A DNA stretch of 64,000 nt. Origin: Legionella anisa (GTDB taxonomy: Bacteria; Pseudomonadota; Gammaproteobacteria; Legionellales; Legionellaceae). Below are positions 19,824-27,820 of this stretch, piece after piece; within the stretch, counting starts at the first letter, position 1, and every line of letters starts with the position of its first letter. A program made the position numbers and the translations under genes. The notes beneath the pieces were generated by a model. The model was given only the letters and a program-made list of their open reading frames with translations, was not told where the DNA came from and did no database searches. The stretch is taken from positions 367,001 through 431,000 of the forward strand of contig NZ_LNXS01000019.1 in NCBI RefSeq assembly GCF_001467525.1, read 5' to 3'.

Positions 19824-20055
19824 TTTTTATAATTTCTTTTAGCCCCCTTAAGGCACGCCCTGTCTGCTTTTATAGGAAAAAACGGCTAAAAGATTGCAAA
19901 ATATTAGAATTTTTACACAAAATGCTCTATGATGTGTGGGCATTATTTTGCTGTTTTCATATTAATTGTAAAAAAACTTTAAAATATTTAATAAAAAAAC
20001 AGCACAATTAATAAAATAATGCTACAATGTCCTGGTAACAATTTAGGAAATTAAC

Positions 20056-20262
20056 ATGTCAGATAAAATTCGTGGTACAGTAAAGTGGTTCAATGAGTCC
20101 AAAGGTTTCGGTTTTTTAGAAAGTGGCGGTAAAGATTATTTTGTGCATTTCAGTGCAATTTTAGGCACCGGGTTTAAAACTCTTGCTGAAGGTGCAACAG
20201 TAATGTTCAAGCCAAGCAACGGACAAAAAGGTCCTCAAGCTGAAGAAGTTGAAGTAGTCTAA
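20056..20262 (+). CDS. Cold-shock domain protein (CspA family)
   Basis: The 68-residue protein is a complete cold-shock domain that binds single-stranded RNA and DNA. The RNA-binding motifs are KGFGFLE (RNP1) and YFVHFSAI (RNP2), after the usual [10 protein letters not shown]. CspA-type proteins act as RNA chaperones or antiterminators. A TACAAT box at 20023-20028 may be its -10 element, which would leave a short leader, unlike the long leader of cold-induced cspA. An AGGAAAT ribosome site precedes ATG 20056. A strong terminator follows at once, so the gene is monocistronic. Which paralogue it is (CspA, C, D or E) cannot be decided. Confidence 0.95.
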   Translation: MSDKIRGTVKWFNESKGFGFLESGGKDYFVHFSAILGTGFKTLAEGATVMFKPSNGQKGPQAEEVEVV

Positions 20263-20275
20263 ATCAATTTACTGA

Positions 20276-20326
20276 AACTCCTTATTCGCTTAAATATGAC
20301 AGTATTTAAGCGGATAAGGAGTTTTT
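20276..20326 (+). terminator. Rho-independent terminator of the cold-shock gene
   Basis: AACTCCTTATTCGCTTAAAT pairs with ATTTAAGCGGATAAGGAGTT (one G-T mismatch) around a small loop and is followed by TTTT. It starts 14 bp after the stop codon. This is the clearest terminator in the window. Confidence 0.9.
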
Positions 20327-20550
20327 TACTTTAATTTTTATAAAAAATAAGTCCTCCAAAAAATTACCCCCACCGCTATTCATTAAAATTTTGATTTTTT
20401 TCTCATTCACTAACATCTTGTGAACCCAGATACGTACACCGATTGATATACACCAAGTAAACCATGCTTTTCTCGAAATTATGTTGCCTAAGTGACTGGA
20501 ATAATTAATAAAATAAGTAATAATAAAATGACATACATTGATGTCGCTAT

Positions 20551-20609
20551 TAGGGTCTGTTTACATTTCGCTAGTTTGGCCAAGATAGTAGAAATGTAAA
20601 CAGACCCTA
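20551..20609. repeat. Palindromic repeat of a second family
   Basis: A perfect 19-bp inverted repeat, TAGGGTCTGTTTACATTTC and GAAATGTAAACAGACCCTA, encloses 21 bp. A diverged copy is at 22192-22250, and half sites ending GTCAACATGCCCTAA are at 8132 and 8701. The rest of the 507-bp gap (20263-20769) holds only the terminator and AT-rich sequence in which I see nothing else. Confidence 0.75.
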
Positions 20610-20769
20610 GTTGAAATTAAAAACAATCAAGTTAGTCAGGCATGATAACTCATTGTATGCTCAAAGTAATAAGCTATCCCAGAAGAGTCTTCTTGTTTCA
20701 AAAGATCTTAGGGATGTTTTGGATAAGGAATTGGGTCAATGAAGGTCTTAAAATACAAGGAGTCGTAAT

Positions 20770-21330
20770 ATGAGTAAAAAAATCGCGGTTATTGTTGGAA
20801 GCCTGCGCAAGGAGTCTTACAACAGAAAAATGGCAAAAGTGCTGATTTCCCTAGCCCCTAAGTCATTAAATCCGCACATTGTTGAAATTGGTGATTTGCC
20901 ACTATATAACCAAGATCTGGATGATGAAAATAGACCTCCAGCTGCTTGGCTGCACTTTCGTGAGCAAATGAAAACATATCAAGGTGTATTGTTTGTTACT
21001 CCGGAATACAATCGCTCAGTTCCGGGAGTACTTAAAAACGCAATTGATGTAGGCTCTCGTCCTTATGGTAAAAGTATTTGGAGCAAGTTGCCTGGTGCAG
21101 TGATAAGCGTTTCTCCTGGAGCTATTGGAGGATTTGGAGCAAACAATCATTTAAGACAATCATTTGTTTTTTTAGACATTCCAACCCTTCAGCAACCCGA
21201 AACCTACATAGGCATGGCAGCAGACTTGTTTGACGAACAGGGAAACATCAAAAAAGAAGACACAAAAAAGTTCTTGCAAAAATTTATGGATGCTTATGCT
21301 GATTGGGTTGAACTAAATACTAAGGGTTAA
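20770..21330 (+). CDS. NADPH-dependent FMN reductase family protein
   Basis: The 186-residue protein is a flavodoxin-like NAD(P)H:FMN or quinone oxidoreductase. The FMN phosphate loop GSLRKESYNRK is at residues 10-20, and TPEYNRSVPGVLKNAIDVGS is the second family signature. Relatives such as ChrR/YieF and azoreductases reduce quinones, chromate or flavin in the cytosol, so a role in redox defence is likely but not specific. A strong AAGGAG site precedes ATG 20770. It is isolated from its neighbours by more than 280 bp on each side. Confidence 0.9.
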   Translation: MSKKIAVIVGSLRKESYNRKMAKVLISLAPKSLNPHIVEIGDLPLYNQDLDDENRPPAAWLHFREQMKTYQGVLFVTPEYNRSVPGVLKNAIDVGSRPYGKSIWSKLPGAVISVSPGAIGGFGANNHLRQSFVFLDIPTLQQPETYIGMAADLFDEQGNIKKEDTKKFLQKFMDAYADWVELNTKG

Positions 21331-21519
21331 TTCTCAACAAAACATAATGGAACTTTTTGTAAGCATGCTAAATTGAGGAATCTCAAAAGGATATAGCTCT
21401 TTTTTTGCATGCCATCACGAATAATTATTTTGGTTTGAGTGAATTGCCAAAGGTTCCGAAAATTTCGATTTTTGGCGGAAGCCACTTATAATATAGTTTG
21501 AAATATGAGAATTAAAAAG

Positions 21520-21610
21520 CCATAATGTATGTTAATAGAACCTTGGATTAAATGAGGTACTATTTTAAATCCATAATGTATGTTAGTAGACCTTCAATGT
21601 AATGAGGTGC
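21520..21610 (+). repeat. Duplicated leader sequence, two imperfect copies
   Basis: CCATAATGTATGTTAATAGA (21520 onward) and CCATAATGTATGTTAGTAGA (21571 onward) each continue into a ...AATGAGGT block that looks like a ribosome site. The second copy leads into the secreted-protein gene. The first copy opens a 16-codon frame (21552-21602) whose stop overlaps an ATG in the second copy. Confidence 0.6.
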
Positions 21611-21613
21611 TTT

Positions 21614-22180
21614 ATGAAAAAATTATTATTGGCTTCCTGTCTCCTAGTTACTTCGACCGTTTTTGCAGATACATGCACTTTCAATTTAAAATTTAATACG
21701 AAATGGGCTAATTTCAAAAATTGGATTATTATCATTACCGATGTCTCCAATCCTGATGTTAAAGAAGTGGTAGGAGGGCCAACACTATTTTATGGGAAAT
21801 ACCCAGAAAACGATACATTAAAAATAGATGTACCAAATTGCACAAAAAGCACACAAATAGGTCTTTTTGCCCATGCCCCTGGTAAGAGCTCCACCGCTTC
21901 TGTCAATGAAGCATCTAGTACCAGTAACACCGGCTTTAAAGTTCAAGCCTTTGCTCCCAATAGCTTCTTGGAAGGAATGGCTCGTTGCGTGGGTGATATA
22001 AGTCCACAAAGTAATTCAAATATAGAATTGGTTGTGGGAAGTATTGGCGACCCTGGTGACTTCGCATTTACTTCCAAATCTTCGAGTAGTGAACAAGATT
22101 CCTGGACAAAAGCTCAGTTAGGAGTCGTTTGCCAAAACCCTCATTTAGCCGCTACTGAGTCAGATGATACCGGGGACTAG
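21614..22180 (+). CDS. Secreted protein of unknown function
   Basis: I do not recognise this 188-residue protein. The start at ATG 21614 (MKKLLLASCLLVTSTVFA) gives a clean signal peptide with cleavage after VFA; the four extra codons upstream are the GAGGTG ribosome site itself. The mature part has cysteines near residues 21, 71, 120 and 168, an even number that suits two disulphides in an exported protein. The middle is Ser/Thr/Asn-rich, and the end is acidic (ESDDTGD). It looks like a small beta-rich secreted protein. No enzyme motif is visible. It is preceded by a duplicated leader and followed by a palindromic repeat, and it seems monocistronic. Confidence 0.7.
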   Translation: MKKLLLASCLLVTSTVFADTCTFNLKFNTKWANFKNWIIIITDVSNPDVKEVVGGPTLFYGKYPENDTLKIDVPNCTKSTQIGLFAHAPGKSSTASVNEASSTSNTGFKVQAFAPNSFLEGMARCVGDISPQSNSNIELVVGSIGDPGDFAFTSKSSSSEQDSWTKAQLGVVCQNPHLAATESDDTGD

Positions 22181-22191
22181 CTAGTTTGCTC

Positions 22192-22250
22192 AGGTTTGTT
22201 GACATTTCATATACTAGGAAGCCAACACAGTAGAAATGTCAACATAACCT
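22192..22250. repeat. Diverged copy of the second palindromic family
   Basis: AGGTTTGTTGACATTTC (22192-22208) and GAAATGTCAACATAACCT (22233-22250) pair with one extra base. It begins 12 bp after the stop of the secreted-protein gene and may serve as its transcript end. Confidence 0.65.
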
Positions 22251-22405
22251 AATAGTTCATGATTTATTTACAGATCAATTCTTTATTATGTTAGTTTAAT
22301 CATTAGACCCGCTCCCATTTTCATTTTTTTCCAGGATCCATTATGATGCAAATACCAATTAATCATACGAAAAAAAATAGGGAATAACAGAAAAAGAATT
22401 CATTT

Positions 22406-24790
22406 ATGAAACAAATTAACTACCCTACTTTAATTGGTATTTTCTTAATTAGCTTCTCCATATTGGTGTTGGAAATCACCTTAACAAAGATATTTTCTGT
22501 TACCTTATGGTACCACTATTCTTATTTTGTTATCTCTTTAGCGATGTTTGGTATGGGATTTGGAGGAATGTTAGTCTATCATTTCGAAGAACAATTTAAA
22601 TACTCCGTTAGAAAAAATTTATACATCCTCAGTATTATTCTTGCCTTGAGTATCATCTTAAGCTTGTATGCAGTCATCGCTTATCATTTACCTAAGGCGA
22701 TCAATTGGCAAAGCATAGTGCAATTTACAGGCGTGTATTTATTATGCACCGCACCTTTTGTCTTCAGCAGTATAATTCTTTCTCTATTGTTTTTAAATTT
22801 TTCCGATAAAGCAAACATAATTTACAGTTTTGATTTACAAGGCGCAGCAATTGGTTGCATTGCTTGTGTGTTATTGATTAGTTATTTTACAGCGCCACAG
22901 GTCTTATTAATTGCCAGCTTAACCAGTGTTGTTGCAGCCATTTTATTTGAATTGCCAAAAATTCGTATTTATTCATTAGTGCTTCTGGTAGCCAGCTTTT
23001 TACTTGTTCTTATCGGCAACTCTTTGTTTAAAGTGACACAAACTAAAAATTATTCGGAATTGCAATACGTAAATCTTTATGAAAAGTGGTCCCCACTGTC
23101 ACGCATTACGGTCTCGTCTGAAATATATTTTAGAGGATTACATGATGAGTCTCCATTCGGTTGGGGCTTAAGCAGTATCTATAAACCCAAGCATGAATTT
23201 AAACAATTGTGGATTCAGCAAGATGCGAGCGCATGTACGCCAATCGTTCCCTTTCATGGTGATTACAGGGAGGTAGATTTTTTAAAATATGATATTACTT
23301 CCATGCCTTATTATTTAAGAAAAAATGCGGATGTATTTATCCTGGGTGTGGGAGGTGGCCGTGATGTATTAACCGCATTAGCTTTTGATAGCAAACAAAT
23401 AACAGGGGTGGATATTCATCCAGTAATGATTGATTTGATTAAAAATAAATATGCTCAATATGCTGGAAACATTTATAACAATGATAAGGTTCACGTTGCT
23501 GTTTCTGAAGGCCGCAGTTATCTCGAAGTTGAGAAAAAAACCTATGATATTATCCAAATTCCTTTAATTGATAGTTGGGCTGCAACTGTAGCAGGTGCTT
23601 TTGCTATGGCAGAAAATAGCATTTACACGGTTGAAGCATTTCAAACCTATTTAAAATTTTTAAATCCTTCTGGCATATTAAGCGTTACCCGCTTCTATTT
23701 TAATCCGGACAATCAAACAATCAAAATCGTTTTGCTTGCTCGGGCTGCCCTTGAACAAAGCGGTATTACTTCTCCAGAAAGAAATATAGTTATCGTTAAA
23801 AATAAAGGAAACAATAATATTGATGTAGCAACAGTATTGGTTAAAAAAGAGCCTTTCTCTGCACGGGAAATAAATGAGATTAAAGAAATAGCCCGTAAAT
23901 TAGCATTTGATATTGTTTATCTTCCTTCTGGGAATAACAATGAAACACTCTTCCAAACGGCACTAACCACTAAAAATCTTAATCAGTTTATAGAGAATTA
24001 TTACTATGACATTAGGCCAACTACCGATGATAGACCGTTTTTCTTTCAGATGTTTTATTTTTCCAAGGTAAAAGACTTATTGTCAGGTAAAAAAATCACC
24101 GGCCAAATATTTAACTATTATGGGGTAAGCATAGTATTTGTTTTACTCATTACCTCTACCATATTAGTTCTATTATTCTATTTTTTACCGCTATTATTAT
24201 CCAATACTTCAACTAAGCCACCTCTCTCATGGGGATTGTATTTTTCCGCATTAGGCTTAGGCTTTATGTTAATAGAAATGCCCATCCTACAAGTTGGATC
24301 AGTTTATTTAGGAGGACCAACCTATGGGTTGGCCGTAGGCTTGTTTTGTTTGCTATTTTTTGGCGGCCTAGGCAGTATTTTATTTAATTATCCTCAACCC
24401 GAACAGACTGAACGCGTTTTAAAAAGAGGCTTAATTATGGTGGTACTCTTGGCTATAGTTTTGCCTTTTTACCTGCATTGGTTAATGCAGGTTACTTTTG
24501 GGTACAACTGGTATTTAAAACTGACCCTATTTGTTCTCATTCTTTTGCCTTTAGGGCTATGCATGGGAATTGCCTTACCTTCTGGGATGCGCTTAGCCCG
24601 TTATCAAAACACAAAAAGCATTCCCTGGTTTTGGGCGTTGAATTGTGCCTTTTCGGTTTTGGGGTCCATCATTGCAATGGCAACATCCATGATGTTTGGT
24701 TACAGCATCACCTTGATTTTAGCTTCAGTTATCTATCTGCTTGCCTGGATTCTCACTATACCTCTTTCTCGTACTTTACTGAGAAGGTGA
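22406..24790 (+). CDS. Membrane protein with spermidine-synthase-like methyltransferase-fold domain
   Basis: The 794-residue protein has an N-terminal block of about seven hydrophobic helices (residues 8-215). A soluble Rossmann-fold domain of the spermidine synthase type follows, with the nucleotide-binding motif VFILGVGGGRD near residue 311 and GVDIHP after it, and then a C-terminal block of about six helices (580-790). Such three-part proteins are widespread in bacteria, but their reaction is mostly unknown. Polyamine transfer or SAM-dependent chemistry at the membrane is inference. ATG 22406 is in an AT-rich leader with a weak ribosome site. The gene sits alone between a repeat and a convergent membrane protein gene. 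Confidence 0.85.
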   Translation: MKQINYPTLIGIFLISFSILVLEITLTKIFSVTLWYHYSYFVISLAMFGMGFGGMLVYHFEEQFKYSVRKNLYILSIILALSIILSLYAVIAYHLPKAINWQSIVQFTGVYLLCTAPFVFSSIILSLLFLNFSDKANIIYSFDLQGAAIGCIACVLLISYFTAPQVLLIASLTSVVAAILFELPKIRIYSLVLLVASFLLVLIGNSLFKVTQTKNYSELQYVNLYEKWSPLSRITVSSEIYFRGLHDESPFGWGLSSIYKPKHEFKQLWIQQDASACTPIVPFHGDYREVDFLKYDITSMPYYLRKNADVFILGVGGGRDVLTALAFDSKQITGVDIHPVMIDLIKNKYAQYAGNIYNNDKVHVAVSEGRSYLEVEKKTYDIIQIPLIDSWAATVAGAFAMAENSIYTVEAFQTYLKFLNPSGILSVTRFYFNPDNQTIKIVLLARAALEQSGITSPERNIVIVKNKGNNNIDVATVLVKKEPFSAREINEIKEIARKLAFDIVYLPSGNNNETLFQTALTTKNLNQFIENYYYDIRPTTDDRPFFFQMFYFSKVKDLLSGKKITGQIFNYYGVSIVFVLLITSTILVLLFYFLPLLLSNTSTKPPLSWGLYFSALGLGFMLIEMPILQVGSVYLGGPTYGLAVGLFCLLFFGGLGSILFNYPQPEQTERVLKRGLIMVVLLAIVLPFYLHWLMQVTFGYNWYLKLTLFVLILLPLGLCMGIALPSGMRLARYQNTKSIPWFWALNCAFSVLGSIIAMATSMMFGYSITLILASVIYLLAWILTIPLSRTLLRR

Positions 24791-24904
24791 ATTGCTTCAT
24801 CGATGCGGTGCTCGAATCCCCATATACTGTGTATAAACTCCGGTCTCCGCTCCATGTCTCCTCGCCCTTCATTCTTCTCAGCAGGTTTGGAAAAGAGACC
24901 AATT

Positions 24905-25993
24905 TTACACATGAGATAACCAAATAACCCATTTATTTAGTGGCTCGCGAAAAATCATAACCACGATTAAAGAAACAAGGATCGCATAGCGATCCATGTA
25001 ATAGACAACTCCAGAACTTACTTCAGGAATAATTGGTTGTAAATTACAAAGCCAACGCTTTAACGCGATACATACCGGTAGGTAGAGTAATAACACAATT
25101 TCCCCAAACAATCGTATCTCAGGAAAATTACCTATCATGAGTAAGGCCATAAAATACAACAATAATACATAGCGTAAGGGCCTGAATTGAAGAGGTATAT
25201 AATCATAAAAAGCAAACCAAAACAAAGGCAGCCCTGCAAAACAAAACATAAACAATAAAATATGTTGCAAGTTTAATAACCAAAACAAATTTACTTGAAA
25301 ATGGGTATAATGTGACGATCTAAAGTACCATTCTAACAGTACTCCTGGAGTACCATGCAAAAAGGACAAGACGAGCCAACGAGCGAGAACATAAGCTATA
25401 ACAGCAAAAATCAATTGCTTATAAATCAAATGCAGGTTTTTCCAATACAGGGCTGGAATAATGAGTACTAACAAAAGACTGCTTTCACGATTAATAGTGG
25501 CTATAAATATTAAAGGAATAAAATAAAACCAATTCGAACGAAGACACAGATATAAACCCATAGTGAGAAAAAAAAGAGTGGGGGTATCGTAATAAAAGAA
25601 AAATGTCGCGGGACCATCCGTAGTATATCGATAATTAACCACTGTGGTCAGAGGTAATAAAAGAAGAAATAACCAGCTAAGCACTTGTGATTGCCGCTTA
25701 CTAAATTCATATTGCAATAACCTTAACAGGGCAAGATATAATAAACTGGTAAACATCCACTCGATTAAGAAAAATAATTTTTCCAGCTCAATAGGGAGAA
25801 AATAGGCTATAAAATTAGCCAAAAGTGGAACAAGTAACCGTTGCCCAAAAGGCATGGGGGCTAAAAAATTAACTACCTTGTCCAATTCGACCTTATAAAA
25901 AACTCCAGTCAGCTTAACATGCATATAGGCATAGCCAAGAAGTAAAACAAACGTGATAAATCGCGTTTTATACCGAAAAATATCCTCATTCAT
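24905..25993 (-). CDS. Polytopic membrane protein of unknown function
   Basis: The protein has about ten hydrophobic helices and almost no long soluble segment. A short motif TTDGPATFFFYYDTPTLFFL lies in a probable periplasmic loop, and another conserved-looking stretch is TINRESSLL. The layout resembles membrane glycosyltransferase-C or polymerase-like proteins, but I see no decisive motif. The frame is open to ATG 26056 (383 residues). I prefer ATG 25993 (362 residues), because GAGGGA is well placed before it and the first helix follows shortly. It ends convergent with the preceding gene, about 114 bp away. Confidence 0.65.
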   Translation of the reverse strand: MNEDIFRYKTRFITFVLLLGYAYMHVKLTGVFYKVELDKVVNFLAPMPFGQRLLVPLLANFIAYFLPIELEKLFFLIEWMFTSLLYLALLRLLQYEFSKRQSQVLSWLFLLLLPLTTVVNYRYTTDGPATFFFYYDTPTLFFLTMGLYLCLRSNWFYFIPLIFIATINRESSLLLVLIIPALYWKNLHLIYKQLIFAVIAYVLARWLVLSFLHGTPGVLLEWYFRSSHYTHFQVNLFWLLNLQHILLFMFCFAGLPLFWFAFYDYIPLQFRPLRYVLLLYFMALLMIGNFPEIRLFGEIVLLLYLPVCIALKRWLCNLQPIIPEVSSGVVYYMDRYAILVSLIVVMIFREPLNKWVIWLSHV

Positions 25994-26097
25994 GCTGCAT
26001 TCCCTCATGCCCTGAGTATTAGCTTGAATACTGAAATCATCATAAATATTACTCAATAATATTTTTCAACCCCCTGAAGTGCAATAGGATATTCTAA

Positions 26098-26253
26098 AAA
26101 CTGCCTATCATAAAAGCGGTACTAGCAGGTTATCAAGAACTAGTTTCTCTTGGTTTAGAACAAGAAATAATTGATGAAATAAGCGAGAACACCCGCTTCA
26201 ATCATTATGTTCTCTCTAGATTTAGCCATCCTAAAATAGTTCCTTTGATATAA
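26098..26253 (+). pseudogene. Possible gene fragment without start codon
   Basis: A frame of 51 codons with no ATG, GTG or TTG at a sensible place reads KLPIIKAVLAGYQELVSLGL and then ends in FSHPKIVPLI before TAA. The composition is protein-like, but there is no ribosome site and an in-frame stop lies just upstream. It may be the tail of a lost gene. I do not recognise the family. Confidence 0.25.
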
Positions 26254-26319
26254 AAAGGTTTATCTAAGTAACAAAAAGAGTTAAAATCTTCAACTAAATT
26301 TTTTCAGAATTACATCTTT

Positions 26320-26739
26320 ATGTTTTTTTTCGATACAGTTACTCAGAAATACAATCAAGCAAAATTATTCGCTAATCAATTTTATGAAAATTTAGTTCAA
26401 GGGATGCCGGACTTTAGTACTTTTCATGGCGAAATCGCTTTGATGTATACAAAAGCGATAATAGCTCACCTTAAAAAGAACTATATACAATTTGCCACAG
26501 TTGGTGCTATGGAATTGCTAGGTTATGCAATCGATTTAAATTTTCCAGAAGGTACCACTTTGTCCACAATGCTTCACTTTACAAGTCGTGTTGGTGCCCA
26601 GGCTCTAATACTTTCTGCTTTCATTGAAATAAATAGACCTGTAGAAATTTCTTTCCCTGAAATAAATAGACCTGTAGACATTGATACAACAGACGACAAT
26701 GGAATTCCATTAACCTCATACCGATCGACCGCAGCCTAA
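26320..26739 (+). CDS. Small protein of unknown function with a duplicated motif
   Basis: I do not recognise this 139-residue protein. Near the C-terminus a short unit is repeated, EINRPVEI and EINRPVDI, encoded by a near-exact direct DNA repeat (GAAATAAATAGACCTGTAGA in both), so the duplication is recent. The rest is helical and amphipathic (FANQFYENLVQG, IIAHLKKNYIQFATVG), without signal peptide. A hairpin follows at 26792-26815. It is AT-rich and flanked by gene debris, which suggests an accessory, recently acquired or decaying region. Confidence 0.55.
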   Translation: MFFFDTVTQKYNQAKLFANQFYENLVQGMPDFSTFHGEIALMYTKAIIAHLKKNYIQFATVGAMELLGYAIDLNFPEGTTLSTMLHFTSRVGAQALILSAFIEINRPVEISFPEINRPVDIDTTDDNGIPLTSYRSTAA

Positions 26740-26791
26740 TATGTCATTTAAGAATAATTGGCTATGATTTTTAAATCAAAAAATATCAATG

Positions 26792-26815
26792 AAGAACATA
26801 CAAAGGTATGTTCTT
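26792..26815 (+). terminator. Hairpin downstream of the 139-residue protein gene
   Basis: AAGAACATAC and GTATGTTCTT form a perfect 10-bp stem around AAAG, followed by a short TTGAG, so the T-run is weak. It lies 52 bp after the stop codon. A second hairpin, AAGATCAAT...ATTGATCTT, follows near 26855-26880. Confidence 0.45.
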
Positions 26816-26927
26816 TGAGAAAACACCCAGAGGGTCAGGCCTTGAATTGACGACAAGATCAATCAATTTAATTGATCTTAGGTCTAGTCTTAATTAAACA
26901 AAATCTATGGAAAGTGAACGAGTTTTT

Positions 26928-27254
26928 ATGGCTCGCCAACCACGATTTGTTCTACCGTGACAGCCTCAACACATCATTCAGCGCGGAAATAATCGCCAAG
27001 CTATTTTTCGTAGTCAAAATGATTATGAATATTACTTAGAAAAACTTTTAATCGCCCCAAAGGAATATGGATGTCAGATACATGCTTATGTACTAATGAA
27101 AAACCATGTCCACCTATTTCTCACACAAGGTCCGAAGATAGTATCAGTAAAGTGATACAGATATTTGGAAGATATTATGTTCATATCATAATTATCGTCG
27201 AACAGGGCACCTTGTGGGAAAACCGATATAAAGCATCATTGATCGATTCGGAGC
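26928..27254 (+). pseudogene. Decayed REP-associated tyrosine transposase (Y1/IS200-like)
   Basis: The translation begins MARQPRFVLP, meets a TGA at 26958-26960 and continues QPQHIIQRGNNRQAIFRSQN, DYEYYLEKLLIAPKEYGCQI and HAYVLMKNHVHLFL. This is the N-terminal half of a REP-associated tyrosine transposase, including the HVH metal site. From about 27120 the match moves to another frame (SEDSISKVIQIFGRYYV, with the catalytic-tyrosine region) and later segments (HNYRRTG, GTLWENRYKASLID) change frame again. The 3' third is missing. It is certainly inactive. Enzymes of this group process palindromic REP sequences, which makes its presence beside the many REP-like palindromes meaningful. Confidence 0.85.
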
Positions 27255-27333
27255 AAAATAGGTGGAAAATGGAAACATAAAGAGGTAAATTGCACTAATT
27301 GCCGCTATAAGTAAGAAACAAGAGAGAGAAATT

Positions 27334-27804
27334 ATGCAAAATACAGAGATCGTAGAGGATACATCCATTGTAAGTTCTTTTCCCATTGCGATCATCACCA
27401 GTGTTTTTAATCGACAGGTTACAAAAGCTTTGCAAGAAGGAGCAGTATCCCAACTCCTAAAACGTGGTTTTAATGAAAGAGACATCAAGTCATTTGACGT
27501 TCCAGGAGCGGTAGAAATTCCATTAGTTGCAAAACGCCTTGCCATGCAAAGAACGGTACAATCAATTATTACTTTAGGTGCCGTGATTCGTGGCGAAACC
27601 AGCCATTATGATCTGGTGTGTGATATGGTAAGCCAGGGATGCTTGCAAGTCTCATTGGAATATAATATTCCCGTTCTTTTTGGCGTACTGACCACAGATA
27701 ATGAAGAGCAGGCATGGGACCGATTAGGAGGAAAAGGTGGGCATAAAGGCATAGATGTAGCTAACGCCGCTATTTCATTGCACCAAACATTAAGTCAATT
27801 GTAA
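27334..27804 (+). CDS. ribH: 6,7-dimethyl-8-ribityllumazine synthase
   Basis: Lumazine synthase joins the ribityl-aminopyrimidine to dihydroxybutanone phosphate in riboflavin synthesis, as a cytosolic oligomer. The 156-residue protein has the expected length and motifs: SVFN near the N-terminus, FDVPGAVEIPLVAKRLA, LGAVIRGETSHYDLVCDMV with the catalytic His, and PVLFGVLTTDNEEQAWDR. The usual Arg/Lys-rich phosphate region reads GGKGGHKGID here, with HKG in place of the common NKG, so a specialised second copy is possible. It is 17 bp upstream of the IPP isomerase gene on the same strand. A riboflavin synthase gene is elsewhere in the window (46328). Confidence 0.88.
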   Translation: MQNTEIVEDTSIVSSFPIAIITSVFNRQVTKALQEGAVSQLLKRGFNERDIKSFDVPGAVEIPLVAKRLAMQRTVQSIITLGAVIRGETSHYDLVCDMVSQGCLQVSLEYNIPVLFGVLTTDNEEQAWDRLGGKGGHKGIDVANAAISLHQTLSQL

Positions 27805-27820
27805 AACAGGCATAGAACCG

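Noticed and set aside
24809..24825. GGTGCTCGAATCCCC-like sequence resembling a tRNA T-arm
   Set aside because: No acceptor stem, D-arm or anticodon arm could be found around it.
24478..24927. A 149-codon plus-strand frame overlapping the end of the 794-residue membrane protein gene
   Set aside because: It is mostly inside the real gene in another frame, has no good ribosome site and has an odd composition rich in Cys, His and Phe.
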